Source: Phaeosaccion multiseriatum (taxonomy: Eukaryota > Ochrophyta, other classes). Taken from it: a stretch of DNA of 64,000 bases. Location of the stretch: NCBI GenBank assembly GCA_965112735.1, contig OZ218952.1, forward strand, positions 3,968,001 through 4,032,000, in the 5' to 3' direction. Under the pieces are notes generated by a model. It saw only the letters and a program-made list of their open reading frames with translations. It was not told the origin of the DNA and made no database searches. Of this stretch, positions 42,822 through 57,784 are shown piece after piece (the stretch's first letter is position 1; each line of letters opens with the position of its first letter). The position numbers and the translations under genes are program-made.

Positions 42822-45800
42822 CAGTGGTGGTGGTGGCCCTGCTGCTGCCGATGCTTCGTCGCTCCGGACGCTGCGCCTCGTCCTCCTCGGCCTGCGGTTG
42901 TTGCTGCTGCGGGTGCTGGTGCTGGCAACGATGCCGTTGACTCAGGAGCCTCTGGAGACGCAAGGGGTGGGGCCGCCACATCCGCATATTGGGCAGAAGT
43001 TGGTGATACAGCACGAGCCGCTGGCGGCGTCGGTGGCGGTGGTGGCGGAAGGTGTGGCAGGGCCTGGGAGAGCGAGGAAGCAAGCGCATCCATGACTCCC
43101 TCCGCATGTGACTCCATACCTCCCTCCAAAGTCCGTCCTCGATTGCTTGCTGCGACAACAGCTTCAGCTTCATCACCCGCCCCCTCCACCGACGAGGCTT
43201 CTCCCTCCGCAATGCTGGCTTCACCTCCTTCCCAGGCGTCTCGCTCCACCACCAACGCTATTGCATCGCCCGGTGGTGCCACGGCGGTTTCAGATTCGGT
43301 TTCGTCTTCTTCCGTGAGCACTAGAGGCTCAGAAAATCCGCCTTCGCCAGTCGATTCATCTCTCCGCCAGACCCCTCCCCCTCCTCCTCCTCCTTCTGTG
43401 GCGGCTGCTGCTGCTGCTGCTGATGCTGCTGATGCTGCTGATGCTGCTGCTGCTACTACTGCTGCCGCTGCTGCCGATGCTGCTGCTGCTCCTGCTTCTG
43501 CAACCCGTCCGGTCCCCAACGCTGCTCTCATAGCCCCATAACTCGCACGCCTGATGCGATGGACGTCCTGCTCTGTACTCGAAGAAGAGGGTCGACTCCG
43601 ACCAGAGCGAGGAGGAATTTCACGCTCTCTACTCGATGAAGAGGGTCGACTGAAGGAGTGAGGAGAAGGATTGCCCCTACCCCTGCCTCCGTGCGTTGAC
43701 ATGGATCGCGACGGCCTCTCTCCAAGCTCTTGGTGCCTCGGCTCTCGATGGCGAACCGAAGTGGTGCCACTGCCCCTGCTGCTGCTGCTTCTGCCGCCGC
43801 TGCTGTTGCTGGCTGAAGCAGGGGTCGCTGATGTGGTCGGCCTCGTCGTCGAAGAAGAAGAAGACGAAGAAGCGGAAGAAGAGGAACCGGCGCTCTTAGT
43901 CGTGCTCGGAACAGCCGCATTGGAGCCGAACCGAGGCATACAGACCACGAGGGGCGCGAGTCCCGCTGAGGACGAGGCGCCGTCTCCGTCTTGCTCCTCC
44001 TCCCCCTCCCCCGCCTCAACCCCTGCCCCTGCCATTGCCTCCACGGCGGCTCGACTGACCGCGGCGGTGAGGTTGGCCGACGTTCGATCCTGAGCAGCTT
44101 TGACCGCAAGGACGAGCTCCGCCAGTTGCAAGAGGGGCTCCGGGGCGAAATGGACCTTGGCTGCTGCCGCGGCTTCCGGACCAGTCGCGGAGGTGGCAGG
44201 GGGGGTAGAGCGAAGCATGGAAGACTCCGTGTAACGGTCGCATTGCCGTAGGACCGCCTCCAAGAGACCGTCAAGGAGGAAGAGAGGAGGGGGGGCGGGG
44301 TGAAGCTCCATCCCTTGCCCCTGCTCTTGCGCTTGTCGTCTCGCTTCTCCTGCGGCCACTGTTGCTGTATCACCAACTGCTCCTGCTGCTCCTCCTGTTG
44401 TTGCAACTGCTGTTGCAGCTGCTGCTGCTGCTATCGCTACTGCTTCTTCTACTGCTGCTGCTGCTGCTACCGCTGCTGCTGCTGCAGGTTCCAAGTCCAT
44501 GTTGCTGTCCTTCCCCTTCCTTCTCTCGTGCAGCTTCACCACATCACGCCACAGTTGCCTCTTGCCCTCACCACTACCGCCGCCCATCTGGCTGATCCGA
44601 AACTGCACCCGACCGCTCTCTCTCACCAGCGCAATGAGAAGAGGCACCACTTCTTGCTTAAGCGGCGCCTCGGGGGCGCGAATGTACCCCACAAGAGCTG
44701 CAAACACCTCGGGACGGAGGGCAATGTGCCTTAGCGCACGTCGCCCCAGCAGCGAGGACAGCAGCCATAGGGCCCACGAGATGGAGGGGCCGCCCTGCTG
44801 CCCCTGTTGTCCCCGTGCTGCTGTATCACCATCTGTTGGAGGCCTTAAGGACGACGAGCACGTGGAAACCGCCTGGTCGGTAGTGGAGAGGAAAGAGGTA
44901 GGCTGCTGCTGCTTGCGCGGGCTCGTGCTACTGCTGCTGTTTGGTAAAGGAGCAATAGTGCAGATGCCATCACCTCCTCCTCCAGTTCCAGTCCCCACGG
45001 CGTCAGCTTCTCTGACCCACTCGCTGGTCAGGAAGGCCGTGTTTACCCCGCGCAGGGCGTGCCCTCTGCTAACACCGAGCTTGAGCTGCACTTTGTCTCC
45101 TCCCTCTTCATCACTGCTGTCGCCGCCGCCGCCGCCGCCGCCGCTGCTGCTGCTAGAAGACTTTTTCTGGGCAGGAGAGAGAGATGGGGTGGGGTGGGGT
45201 GGGGGGGGGGGGAGATAAGGGTGAAGGGTTGAAAAGAAGGAGGAGGGCACAAAAAAGGAGAGAGGGCGCAAGCAAGGAGAGAGGGTTGAAAAGGCTGATC
45301 AGGCGGACCAGAGGAGGAGGAGGAGGAGGAGGAGGAGGAGGAGGAGGAGGAGGAGGAGGAGGAGGAGGAGGAGGAAGAGGAGGAGGAGCACCGCACGCCA
45401 CAAAGGCAAGGAAAGGAAAGGCGGGGCAGGCAGGCAGAGAGAGAAGGGACGACGGCCCACCCACCGCACGCACCCCCCCCCCGCCAGCCGGGGCCGGCTC
45501 CTCCCCTCTTCTCCTTCATATTTAAGTACCTTCTTCTTCTTCTTGGAGCGCTTGTCGGACTGCCCGGACCCGCCCTTGGTCTCCTCTCGACGGCCCAGAC
45601 GGGCCCCTGTCTGACTCCCAAAGAACGTTCCGAGACCGTTCTGCACGTTCCAAATGGCGACGCCACTCCCACTCCCACTCCCACTCCCACTCCCACTTGC
45701 TCCCCCCCCTCCTCCTCCTCCTCCTCCTCCTCCTCCTCCTCCTCCTCCTCCTCTTGCTCCTCTTGCTCCTGAAGAAGAGCCCAGGCCTATGCAGCCCACG

Positions 45801-48800
45801 CCTTCCTGCCAGATCTTGTTCCCTACCGGAACAGGCACTGTCGCCCACTCTGCCACACAGCGCATCGTGGCGGCCATGAAGGTCTTGGAGGCCTTCTTAC
45901 GACACGCAAAGTCGCCCAAGGCCACCTGTCCCCGACGAGGAATGGGCCTCCACAGCGTGAAGCCTGCATAAAGAGGCATAAAGATGCATAAAGGCATACG
46001 TAAACGTATATACATACATATATACATACATATATACATACATACATACATACATACATACAACACCCATACATACATACATACATACATACATACATAC
46101 ATACAAGGGGGTGGGGGAAGGCAAGGGAAGCCAGACAAGGCCAAATGAGACTTTGCACGGAACATTTTGTTTGAATCTGTGGGCTGAAACGCCGAAGCTC
46201 AAACTAACATTACTCCTCCTCCTCCTCCTCCTCCTCGTCCATCACCACAACCACAACCACCTCTTCCTCCCCCCCCCCCCCCCCACATATTCCCCCTCCT
46301 CCTCTTCCTCCTCCTCCACCTCCTCGTCCTCCTCCACCTTCCCCCTCCTCCCTCGACATCCGTACCTGTGGCTTTGTCGTGATGAAGCACCCTAAACTTG
46401 GCCGGCTTGCTCACGCGGCATCCCGTGGGGTCTCCTCGAACCAAAATACCCCCCGGGGGAGGCTCGTCTCCGGTGGTGGCAATGTCTCCCACAGCAAACC
46501 ATCCCCCTCCGTCCGGTGCCCTCGGCCGCCAGATACACAGCGGAGGTCCAACCCCTCCAGCGCCGTCGCCAGTGCCCTTCCCTCCTCCTCCCCCTCCGCG
46601 GATTCGATCGCCCGTCGTGAACCTGCAAACAAGCTCCAAGTCTCGTTGAATGCGGTACTCGATCCCTCGCAACTGCTCAATCTTGAAGCGGAAACCCCAA
46701 TTGGTCTTGGTGTTACCTGGGGAGGAGAGGGTGAGGGCCATGTTATTGCTGTTGGGTCCTCTCCTGCTGCTGTTGGAGTGAGGGGCATGAGGGGCGCTGC
46801 TGCTGCTGCTGCTGCTACTGCTACTGCTTCCTCCTCGACAAGAAGAAGGAGGAGGAAGAGGAGGAAGGGGGGAAGGTTGCTCAGAGGAGGCACAAGAGGA
46901 AGAGGCGTGACCGCGGAGTGTCTCCTCGTTCTCCTCCTCCTCCGGGCCAGCCTTGGTGCCATCATGCGCGCCCCCGTTCCTCCCATTTCTCGGTGGAGAT
47001 GATGCCGATGGTGCACTGCCAGCTGCAGGAGGTGCAACAGGAGCAGCCGCATCCGCAGGACCTGGTGATACAGGCGCAGGAGGAGCAGCAGCAATACCCT
47101 CTCCCACCCGGCAAGGCCGCTCCACCACAGGCCGGTGACGACTCGGGGGTGGAAAGCTGAAGGGACGGCTCCCGAAGTTGACGGCCAACGCAGGCAGTGG
47201 CAGGGAAGCCGAGGGGGAAGTGGACGGCTGCTTGGTGGTGTTGACTGCCCCTTGTTGCTTCCCTCTTTCCCCTGCTCCTCGCTTCCCATCTCCTACATTG
47301 CACACTCGACTGCCGAGTACCCAAAGCAAGGGCTGAACCCCTCCCCCCAGTCTCACAGCTGCACCGCCGGCAATGTTGCCGACGAAGGCCGTGGCGCTCT
47401 TGCCAGGCACTCCCCATGCCCCGTTCCTGGCAAAGGTCACCTCCCTTCGCTCTGTGTCAATGCAGCACCCAACAATGTCCCCTCCTTGCAGAGAACCAAT
47501 GCTCGCCAGACGGCGACTGCTGTCCACATGACTAGTGCCCAGATGAGTGCGGTTGTCCATCTTTCCCTCCGCTGCTGCACCTTCACCTCCTTGGACTGCT
47601 GAGTCTCCTTCTGCAGCACTTGGTGATACCGGAGCCGCCGGGAGGACGACACGCTGACCTTGATACCACACATAACCATGTCGGTCGACGCCGCAAGCCA
47701 GGCCGAAAGGGTCCGAACCCAACGCCCCAGTGACGTCTGGTGGCGCCCCTGCTGCCGCTGGCGGACTCTTTCCGCCACTGCTGCTGCTGCCGCCATCGAG
47801 GAGGGACGAAGGAGGAGCCGGAGCCGGAGCAGGAGCAGACGCAGAAGCAGAAGCGATATCAGCATCTTCCTCATCAGCACCCTTGCTCCCTGGACCTCCT
47901 CCAATGCTGCTCTTCCGATCCTGCTCCTCTCCTGCCCTTCCTCTTCTCTGCACCCCGGGGGTGGACGGCTTGTATCGGATGGAGGCCCACCCCACGCGAA
48001 CGTCAGCGAGAGGTCGACAAACCTGTCCTCCTCCTCCTGTTGCTGCTGTTGCTGCAGCTGCTGCTCCCTTCGAATCGATTGCGGTCAGACTGTCCCTCCG
48101 AACATACACCTCGTAGAACCACTTGCCAGCCCCCAGCTGCACATTCCGAGGAGCCAGGACACAAGAAGCCAGCGCCGCCGGAGAAGGGGCGGGTGAAACA
48201 ACAGAGGCTACCGAGGCCACCCTCGTGGCATCATGCTCGCCCACAACACCTTGAGTCTCAGTAGCAGTCGAAATAGTCGCTTCATCACCCCCAGCAAGAG
48301 GAGGCACATCAACCGGTGGGTCTTTAAAGGGGGCGGCGGCCGGGACAGCTGACGGAAGGCCTTTCGCTGCACCTCCACTGCCATTCACACACTCGCTGCT
48401 CAACACCCCGCCGCTGCCGCTGCCCATACTGCTGCTGAGTGTTAGGCTTTCTGCAGCCAAGCTTTCCGCCGAGCTTTCTGTCCCGCTCGCATTCGTGGGT
48501 GTCTCTTTATCCGGCAAATGGGGACAAGTCCACAGGTCGTCCGTCATTTCGTTCGTGACTCCTCCTCCTCCTCCTCCTCCTCCTCCTCCTCCTCCTCCTC
48601 CTCCTCCTCCTCCTCCTCCTCCTCCTCCTCCTCCTTCTCCTCCTCCTGCCTGAATGGCAGCAGAAGACACATGCGACTCTGGCCCCAGTAGCTCCACTAG
48701 GCGCCCCTCCCCAGACAGATCGCCTACACCCCTCCCCACTCCCACAGCCCCGGCGACCACTTCCAAGCGCAGAGGGGGCTTATCGCCTCCCGGCACGGCA

Positions 48801-51800
48801 TCGAAGCGGAACCAGACCTTGTCCACCCCTAGAAGCACAAAGGACCGGAATGACGTGAAGGAGCACTCCCCTGCAGCGGCAGAGGCAGTGGCAGAGGCAG
48901 TGGCAGAGGCAGTGGCAGAGGCAGCAGCCACCACCTTCCCTCCTCCTCCTCCTCCTCCTCCTCCCCCTCCTCCATTGCGGCCGAGACACGTGTCAGTGTC
49001 CTCGAGTGCCTCTTCCTCGCCCTCCTCCCCCGCGTCATCATACGGATAGCCGCACTCCTCAACGCCCTCCAGGCCCTCCAAAGCACCACCCGAATGATGT
49101 GGCGAGGACGAATACTGACCCTCCAGCCCCTCCTCCACCCCGATGGTCCTCGCCCCAGCGATGGCCGCCGCCGCAGTCCCCACCCCCCCAGTGGCCTGTG
49201 CCTCCTCCACCTCCTCCACCTTGAAAAACTCAAAGCCTTTGGAGCGACACTTGCCCTGTACAAGCTCTCTGTCGTGTCCAAACATGACCCTCAGAGGGTT
49301 GATTCGGAGGTGCATGTCGGACTCCGAAGCGTAGAACGAAAGCGATGCACCTGTGCATTTGTAAAGAGGCGTGTAGGGTGTGTGTATGTCGGCGTGTGCA
49401 TTTACACATATACGTGTGTGAGTGAGTGCGCACGTGTGTGTGTGTGACAGGGGAGTTAAGCAGATTGTTTAGTGTTGCAGTCAAAAGCTTTCAATCGTGG
49501 ATGAGGGAAGGAATGGGCTCCCTTCCTTCCTCTCCCTCCCTCCCTCTCTCCCTCTCCCTCCCCCTCTACTCTCTCCCTCCCATCCTCACTCTCGCTCTCC
49601 CCCACACCCTTCCTCACCTTCGCCTGAGGTGCAGCTGCGCGCGTCCATCTTGACAACGACACCGTACCCTCCCCCTGTCATGTCCACACACCCGGCGTAG
49701 CACAGCGGCGTACACAGGGGGTGCAATGACTCGTGGATCACCGGGGTGGGCATCCCCAACTGCTCCGCTGTAACTGCCACTCCTCCTCCTCCTCCTCCCG
49801 ATGAGAAGGCCGGGGCAGGGGGCAAAGACCATCCAGGCAGGCCTGTATTGAGCACCGCGGAAGGCACGGAGAGCGCGTGGAGTGTAGAGAGTACCTCGGT
49901 AGCGAGCAGCTCCCCAACGTTCTCATCATCGCCCCCCCCTCTTCTACCATCCGCTCCCACTGCGCCTTCTCTCTGCGCAGCTGTAGCAGTAGTAACAACA
50001 ACACCATCCCGAGGCTGGCCGTCGTCACTGTGCTCCTCATCGCCGGGCCCCTTGTGACCCGCCTCGTCGTGGTGGTGAGTAGAGTCGTGAGTACAGCTGC
50101 TGCGCACTTGCTTTTCCATCACCTTCCACAGGGTGTGAAGCAGGGATGCGTTGGGGCTGTTGCCTCCACCTCCCCTGTCGCCTCCTCCGCTTACTTCGTC
50201 GCCTTCCTCTTCCTCTTCCTCTCCTCCTCCTCCTCCTCCTCCTCCTCCTCCCGGATAGCATGCACTGTCCTCCCCCTCTCCACCTCCTTCCCCTCCTCCA
50301 TCCCTAGAGGAGCACAGTACCCCCCCCGCCCTCCTCCTCCCCCCGACCACCTCAGGCAAGGGAGAGATACCACCGGCTGCCATCTCCTCTGCCGCGAGGA
50401 GCCTCAGCAGCCGCAGCACCTGACGAGGATCTTCACTCGCTGCCTGTAGAGGAGGCCCATCTTCCGCTGCCAAGAGCCGCACAAGCACACTCCGAGCCCG
50501 CATGATGGCGAGAGACTGCTCCGTCGCAAGCATCGCCACCTTCATCGCCATGGCCGCAGCCGACGCATCTTGCTGCAGAGTAGGGGCTGGAGGAGGGATA
50601 TTCCGACCCTGAGCTTGGTGGGCGCGACTCTTGAGCGAAAGACCGAACAGGGAGCGCGAATGGCGGAGCTCATTGACAGGCAGCTGCCGTACCAGCGAGA
50701 GGCCGGTTTCCGGATCGAGGAAGCTTACCAGCACGTTCATACTCTCTCTCGCCACAGTCTGTCTTCCTGTGCTGCTGCTACGGCTGCGGCCATCGCGCTG
50801 CTGCTGCTGCGTCACCATCAACTGATGTTGCTCCGTATACTGCTCCACCCCCCCCCAGCCCTCCTTCCCAGCACCACTGGTAGTAGTAGCGGGTGTCAGG
50901 ATGGCCTCCACGAGTCCGCCCTGCCCCACGAGTCGGTCGTCGGCGTATCCCTCGTGCCCGGACTCGAACACCAACGCGCCTGGGAACAACACGTCGGCCT
51001 CGCTGGACAGAGGCGCCGACAGAACAGTTACACCACCTGCCCGTCTTGCTGCTTTTTCTCCTCCATCTTCTCCTTCTCGTGTTGGTGCTGTTGTTGCTGC
51101 TGCTGTTGTCGCGGTCGTTGGTGCTACCAGACGGGAAGAAGAAGTCGGAGCAACCACCGCACCATGATCATCTGCGTCTGGCGTTGACATGGATGTGGAA
51201 GTTGACGTTGTCCTTGATCTCGACGTGGAAGCCACAAAGCCTGAAGCTGCCAAGGCGTGCCTCAGTGCGGAACGGTATTCGACTCCGGAAACAGGGTAGA
51301 GCCCTCCATCCCTCTCCCCTCGCTCGCGCTGTCCCTGCCGATGCCGACCCTCCTCTTCCTGCTGCTGCCGCTGCTCAGAGTCTCGTTGCGGCTGTATCAC
51401 CAACTGCTGCGGCTCCCCCTCTGGGAAGGCGGCCGCAGTAGGGATGGTGAGGACAGGCTCCAAATCAAGCTCCCACATCGCGCGGGTCCCGCTCTGCAAG
51501 AAGGAGGAGGAAGACGATCGCAAGCTTCCTGACCCTCTCCCTATCCCGAAGGCTCCTCCCCCCCCTCCTCCACCACCACCACCACCACCGCCGCTATCAT
51601 CTTGTCCTCCCCTACCAGTCGATGGACTTCCGTTCCCATTCCCTGTGTCCCCCGTGAGCAGCCCAAACGACGTGAGGTAATCCGCTATATCATCCCGGTT
51701 GGACCCTCCACCTCCGTCTCCTCGTCCTCCCGCTCGTCCTCCTGCTCCTCCTCCTCCTCCTCCTCCTCCTCCCTCTCCTCGTCCTCCTCGTCCCCCCTCT

Positions 51801-54800
51801 CCTCCCACATCTGCCCCATCGCTACCTCCTGCCCCAGCCAAGAGCTCCTCCCAGGCAGAGTTGGTGGTCCTCCATGAGTGTCGTTCAAACTCCCTCTCAA
51901 TCTCCCTCTCCCCCACGTTGAGAAGGGCCCTGATCCGGCTGCTTCCGGGGCCCTCGTCTCTTTCCTCTGAATTCGGAAACCACCCCCCTCCTCTTCCTCC
52001 TCCTCCTCCTCCTCCTCCTACCGTCCCCGTCTCAGACCGACCAGAAGGGCTCACAATCACCCTCACTCCTCTGCTGGAAAAATCAAGACTCACGTCTCTT
52101 GGAGACCCCACGGCATCTTCCCTGCCCTCTCGGCCACCACCGCTACCTCCCCTCCCTCCCCTCCCTCCCCTCCCTCCTTGCCCTCCACCTCCTCCTAGCC
52201 CCAAGTCTCCAAGAGGGCGTAGGAACTGATCGTAGGACGTAGAAAGTGGGAACATTGGGGTGGTGACAGCCCTGCTCTCGGTGCGGCGGTTATCAGCATT
52301 GAGGAACCCAATGTCGACGTCAAAAGCCCCCCTGATTGGTGGGGTTTCGCCACTGGCACTACTCATGCTGCGGTTGACACTGCTGCTGCTGCTGCTGCTT
52401 CCACTTCCTCCCCTTGTTGGGGGTCGCATGTTGACTCGGCTGCTCCCGTCCCGCCCTACTACTGGCGGAAGGATGTCAATCCGGCGCGACGAGGATGAGG
52501 ACAAGGACAATGAGGAAGCGGAGGCCAGGGGTGGGGGGGGGGAAGGAGGAAGAGCTGACGGAGCAAGCGCAGCAGCAGCGGCGACATGGGCGGCCACAGC
52601 AGCAGCAGCAGCGGCGGCTGCAGCTGAGGCAGCGGCAGCAGCAGAAGAATCAGGAGGGGGGGGGGGCAAGGCAGGAAGGGCCTCTGAGGGGGGAACAGCT
52701 TCACCGCCGCCATCTCCTCCACCCCCCTCTTGTGCCGCCCCTGCTCCTGCCCCCGCTGCATCTGAGTCCATCGCTGGAGCAGCCTGCTGCTGCTCGCCAT
52801 CAGCAGCAGAAGCAGCTTCGGATGGCTCCAGCGCTCTTGCTCTGGTGCTCACTCGGTCACCCCCCCCAGAGATTGTGCTCAGACCTATCGCCGCCTCCGC
52901 TGCCACTGTTGACGTTGTTGTGTCTCCAGTTGCTGTGTCCCCAGCTGCTGCTGGGGTTGTATCACCAACTGCTGCTGCTAGTCCACGATGAGGAGATGCC
53001 GCCCTGGCAGGAGATAGAGAGCGGAAGGGCGGGATGGCCGCGATACTCCTCCCTGCACGCCGCATCGTCGCAGACAAAGGCTCCTCCTCCTCCTCCTCAT
53101 CATCATCATCATCATCCTCCCCCTCCTTCTCCTCCTCCGCCTCCTCCTCTTCCTCCGGAACGGGTAAGTGAGAGAGCCCACCTGTTCCATCTGCTCCTCC
53201 TCCTCCTCCTACTGCTCCTCCTGTTGCTGCTGCAGGACCATGACTCGCTTGGCTGCCTCGACTCTCGCTTTGGCGCTGGGGGGGTTCTGTGGGCTGGATG
53301 TTGAGATGGTCCGTAGTCGCGGAGGGCAGTATCTCGAGCAATCTGCTCTGTGCCCTCCCTTGTCTGCCCTGCTGTCGCCCCCTCACTGAGTCTCCCTCTC
53401 CACCCTCTCCTCCTCCTCCTGCTTGTTGTTGTCCTCCGGGTGGTGGGAAAGCAGCTGCTATTCGCGCCAGTGCTGCTTCCCCCTCGGCCCGCCCGATCCT
53501 CCTCGCCGCGGAGGAAGGAGACTCTCCTCCCGCCAGTGCAGCAGCCATGTGGGCAGTCACTCGAGCGGCAGCGTCCCTCCCTATGGTCGTTCCAACGGCC
53601 AATTCTCCTTCACCTTCACCTGCTGCTCTCCTATCAGCATAAGCGGTAGCCAGCATGGCTGCGGGCGAGGCAGCAGCTGTCCGTCCACTGCGACCACTTC
53701 CACTGCCCCTGCCACTGGCACTACCAGCACCAGCACCAGCACCAGCACCAGCACCATCACTACCACCATCAGCAGCGCCAGCGCCAGCGCCCGACCTCAC
53801 GACTGCTGTGCTGCTGCTGCTGCTGCCACCGCTCCTACTTCCACTTCCACCTCCGCCACCGCCGCCGCCGCCGCTGGTGTTGCTGCTCGTGTTGGTGCTA
53901 CTTCTCCTCGGGGTATAGCCCGGGTCGCCGGCCCTGCCGTAGATGAGGAAGGCCACAGCATCTCGCGGGTGCATGGCCCTTCGGCGGTGCGCGTGGTTAC
54001 CACTTCGGTCGCTCTTGAACGGATCTTTTCTTGGCTTGGAGAGGCTCTCCCCGCCGTAGGGGACCGTCCCTTTTGCGGACGATGAAGCCGCAGCGGCTGC
54101 TGCTGCTCTATCACCAACTGCAGCGGTTGCTGACACGGAGGAAGAAGAGCCAGCTGCCGGAGCAGCACCAACACCGGCCGTAGTTGCAGAAACAGCGGCA
54201 GCGGTGCTATCGACTCCCTCAATGGCAACAGCAGTGGTAATGGCAGCAGTAGTCGCAACAGCAACGGCTGAGTCAGCGCCTGGGGAGGGGACGCACCACA
54301 TCCCTCGTTGCCGGCACTGACGCAACCACTCCCTCGCAGCCCAGTCATCTCCATCTCCACCTCCACCTCCGCCCCCCTCCCCCAACCCCTCCTCCTCCCC
54401 CTCCTCCTCTCCACATCCTCCTTCCCCACCAAAGGCCTCTACAGCGGCCCTGGCAGCCTCCAGCATGACCCCCAACTCCGCCGACAGCCGTTGAGCGGCC
54501 CTCTCTCGCGCCGCCACAGATGCCCCATCGTAGCGTAAGATGTGTGTAACAGCGGCGGCAGCGCCCGCCCCCGCTCGGCAGGCAGCAGACACGGGAGACA
54601 GCTCGCGTTGCCGTGCGGCCGCCTGCGCAGGACTGAGGCTCCGTCGGCCTTGCCCACGTGTAGTACGAGAACGATCTCGAGCCATCCTGCCGCCTTGACT
54701 GTCTTCTTCCTCGTGTCTTCTTGTCATAGCATCCTTCTGCATGGGACTACATACGGAGTCTTTGGCCTCCGCTCCCTCGACCAAGCCCATGTGTGACTGA

Positions 54801-57732
54801 GGGGGTGGCAGAGTAGTAGAGGGCAGAGGCATGGGGCTCAAAGCCGGCACGTCTTCAGTCTGTTGCAATATCCCCGCGTGGAGTCCTTTTACCCCGCCCA
54901 GTCCGACCTTATCTTCTCTCTGCTCCGTCTCCTCCTTCTGTTCGTCTTCCTCGTCTTCCTCCTCTTTCTCTTGTACCACCTTTTCAATCCGAGTCTTCTT
55001 CTCTCCCGCTGCTTCGACCGCTACATTGACACCTGAATCGATGTCTATATCGATGTCGCCGATTTCCGCTATTTGGGGAGGGGCATGCCCAAGTCCCTTA
55101 GCCTCTGCCACCTCAGGCCGACTTGGAGAGGTGGTGACAGCCATGGCACTTGAAACGGTCCGCCCCTCCTCCCTCTCATCCTTGTCATCATCTGATCTCC
55201 TTCGTTCCCTGACTTGCTCGGCCATACCGTTCTGGTTGAAACGACCGTCTACGGCCCCTCCCCATTCTCCTCCCTCCTCCTGCTCGACCTCACTTGCAGC
55301 ATCGCCTTCTTCGTCACCATTGTCGAACCTGATCACCTCATCGGAGAGAGAAAAGGTTGATGCCCCCCCACCCCCTTCCTCTCCGCCATCCACTGCCATC
55401 CCTCCTGCACGGGCCATCGCTGCTGCTGCTTCCCGCAGTTCCTCTCCTTCGCCCCCAAAGTCCTCTTCCTCTCCTGCTGTAACTGCTGTAACTGCTGTAA
55501 CTACTGTACTTGCTATAGCTGCTGTAAGGTACAGAGTACAGGGTACAGAGAGGGAGGGACGGCAGTTGAAGGTGGGTGGGGAAGATGAGAACGGACATCC
55601 ATACAAAGACAGAAAAGGCCAAGCCCCCCCTCCGCTTACGTCTGGGCAGGCAGGCAGACAGGCAGGCAGACTGGAAGAGTATGCAGTAAAAGCCAAACAA
55701 CTTCATTCCGCCTTCCCTCACTCATTGTCCATCCCGTGCAGCCAGGGAAAATATGCCTTCCTTCCGTGGTCGCGGTGTGGTACGTACCATTCGCTCGACC
55801 ATTCAGGTCCGATGAAGTCGAAGAGGAGGAACGCAAGGAGGCGGAACTCGACGACGACGGGGAGGAGGAGGAGGAAGAGGAAGACTCATAGGAGGAGGAC
55901 GAGGAGGAGGAGGACGAGGACGAGGAGGAGGAGGAGGAGGACGAGGACGAGGAGGAGGACGAGGAGGAGGAGGAGGAGGAGGAGGAGGAGGAGGAGGAGG
56001 AAGAGGAGGACGAGGAGGAGGAGGCGCTGGAAAGGAGCTCAGGAGGGCCGTCGGTGCTACTCGCTGCGTCTTGTTCGTCCATCTCCGCCTCTCCTTCGGG
56101 AAGCACTAGCATCTCACTGCTGCTGCTGCTGCGACCAGGCTCTCGGATTGTCCAAGCGTGCCGTACCACCGGCGGCCTCGCACTCTGAGTGCCCGTGCTG
56201 CTGGTACTGACGCTGGTGGTGGCAGTGGAGGTGGCGGTGGTAGTAGTAGTGGCGCCGCTGCTCGTGGGCCTGTCTCGACTACCCTCTGCCGTTCGTGCTA
56301 CCGCTGCTACTGCAGCTATGCCTACCGCTGCTGCGTTGTGCACAGCCTGGCCACCTCTCACACGCCCCGCCTCCCTGTGTGATGTACCAGTAGCAGCACC
56401 AGTACCAGTAGCACCAGTACCAGTAGCAGCACCGGCAGAATCTCCATCCATCTCTGCCGCCGTCTCTGCAGTACTACTCGCACCATCGCCGCTCATCCCT
56501 GGTGCCCTCTCTCTCTCTGCAGCACCCACACGCTGAACATCTGCAACACATACACGGCGTGGAGGCAAGCTACTACTGGTAGTAGCAGTAGCGGTAGCAC
56601 CACCCTCCTCGTCCTCTGGCCTCCTCGCCGAAACCGCAACACTCCTTCTAGGGAACACACGTCTGCCACTGCGGTGCGCCCGCCTCAAAACCCGCCCTTC
56701 CACCTCTTCCCCACGCAGCCGCTCCTGCTCCTGCTCCTGCTGCGGCTGATGCTGCTGCCTCGGCGACGGTAGCTCCATCTCCTGCGCCCCCTGCCACCCC
56801 TGCTGCTGCAAGCTGTTGAAGTACGAGCGAAGTGTGCTCGTCGACAATCGCTCGGTGCCGTTCGCGTTTCCATTGCCTCCACCCTCCCCCCTACCTCGCC
56901 GACCCCCTCTCTCGGTGAGAGCGAGGAAAGAGCGAACTAGGTGCTCGGCTGCTTCAACCAGGTTCAAAGACCGGAGTTGTGTGAGTGCCCATCATTTCCC
57001 AACCACACAGAGTCAAGTCGAAGGTAGGTAAGAGAAGCGGAAACGAAAGAAAGGTGAGTGTTTAGATCAGATGGCCAGATTTCGCTGCATCGTGCTAGGT
57101 AGAGGTGACAGAGACGGAGGGGAGAAGGGTATGTCAGTGGGGATGAGGAGACTCAGGGGAGGAGGGTAAGCCGTGTGAGCTGGGGACAGGCGGGAGAAAC
57201 AGTACAGTGGAGGCCTATGGGAAGGGAGGGACCTACCTCTGGAGCTGTTTCGGGGTGAGGGAACTGCAGGGCTTGCCGCGACGGTCACTCCCCCTCCTTC
57301 TTCTCCTCCTCCTCCTCCTGATGCGGATGCTGCTGCTGCTGCTCCCCCGCCTTCCACGCTGCCAGCAATATTGGACGACAATCCGCCTCGCCCTGCCGTT
57401 GCCCCTACTGTCCACGCCTCCTCGAGACTGGGAACATGCTGCCGTCCCAGGGCGGAGAGGGCAGCTCTGCCTACAAGAGGTTGCACGGCTCTTGTGGAGA
57501 GGATGCGGTTGTGAAGGGCCTGCCAGCGAGACTGGACTTCCCGCATCGTCGCCAGCACTGAGTGAAGGGAGGAGGGAAGAGAGAGGATGGAGAAGCGGGA
57601 TGGGAGGGAAGTAGGGAAGGAGGTTAAGGCGCGGAGCATGATACATCCTGTCTCAACGCCACAGAACTTGGCACCTCAAACTCACTCTCACATATACAAG
57701 GCACGCACTCATATCACGTATACCGACAGATG

Positions 57733-57784
<52 letters not shown>

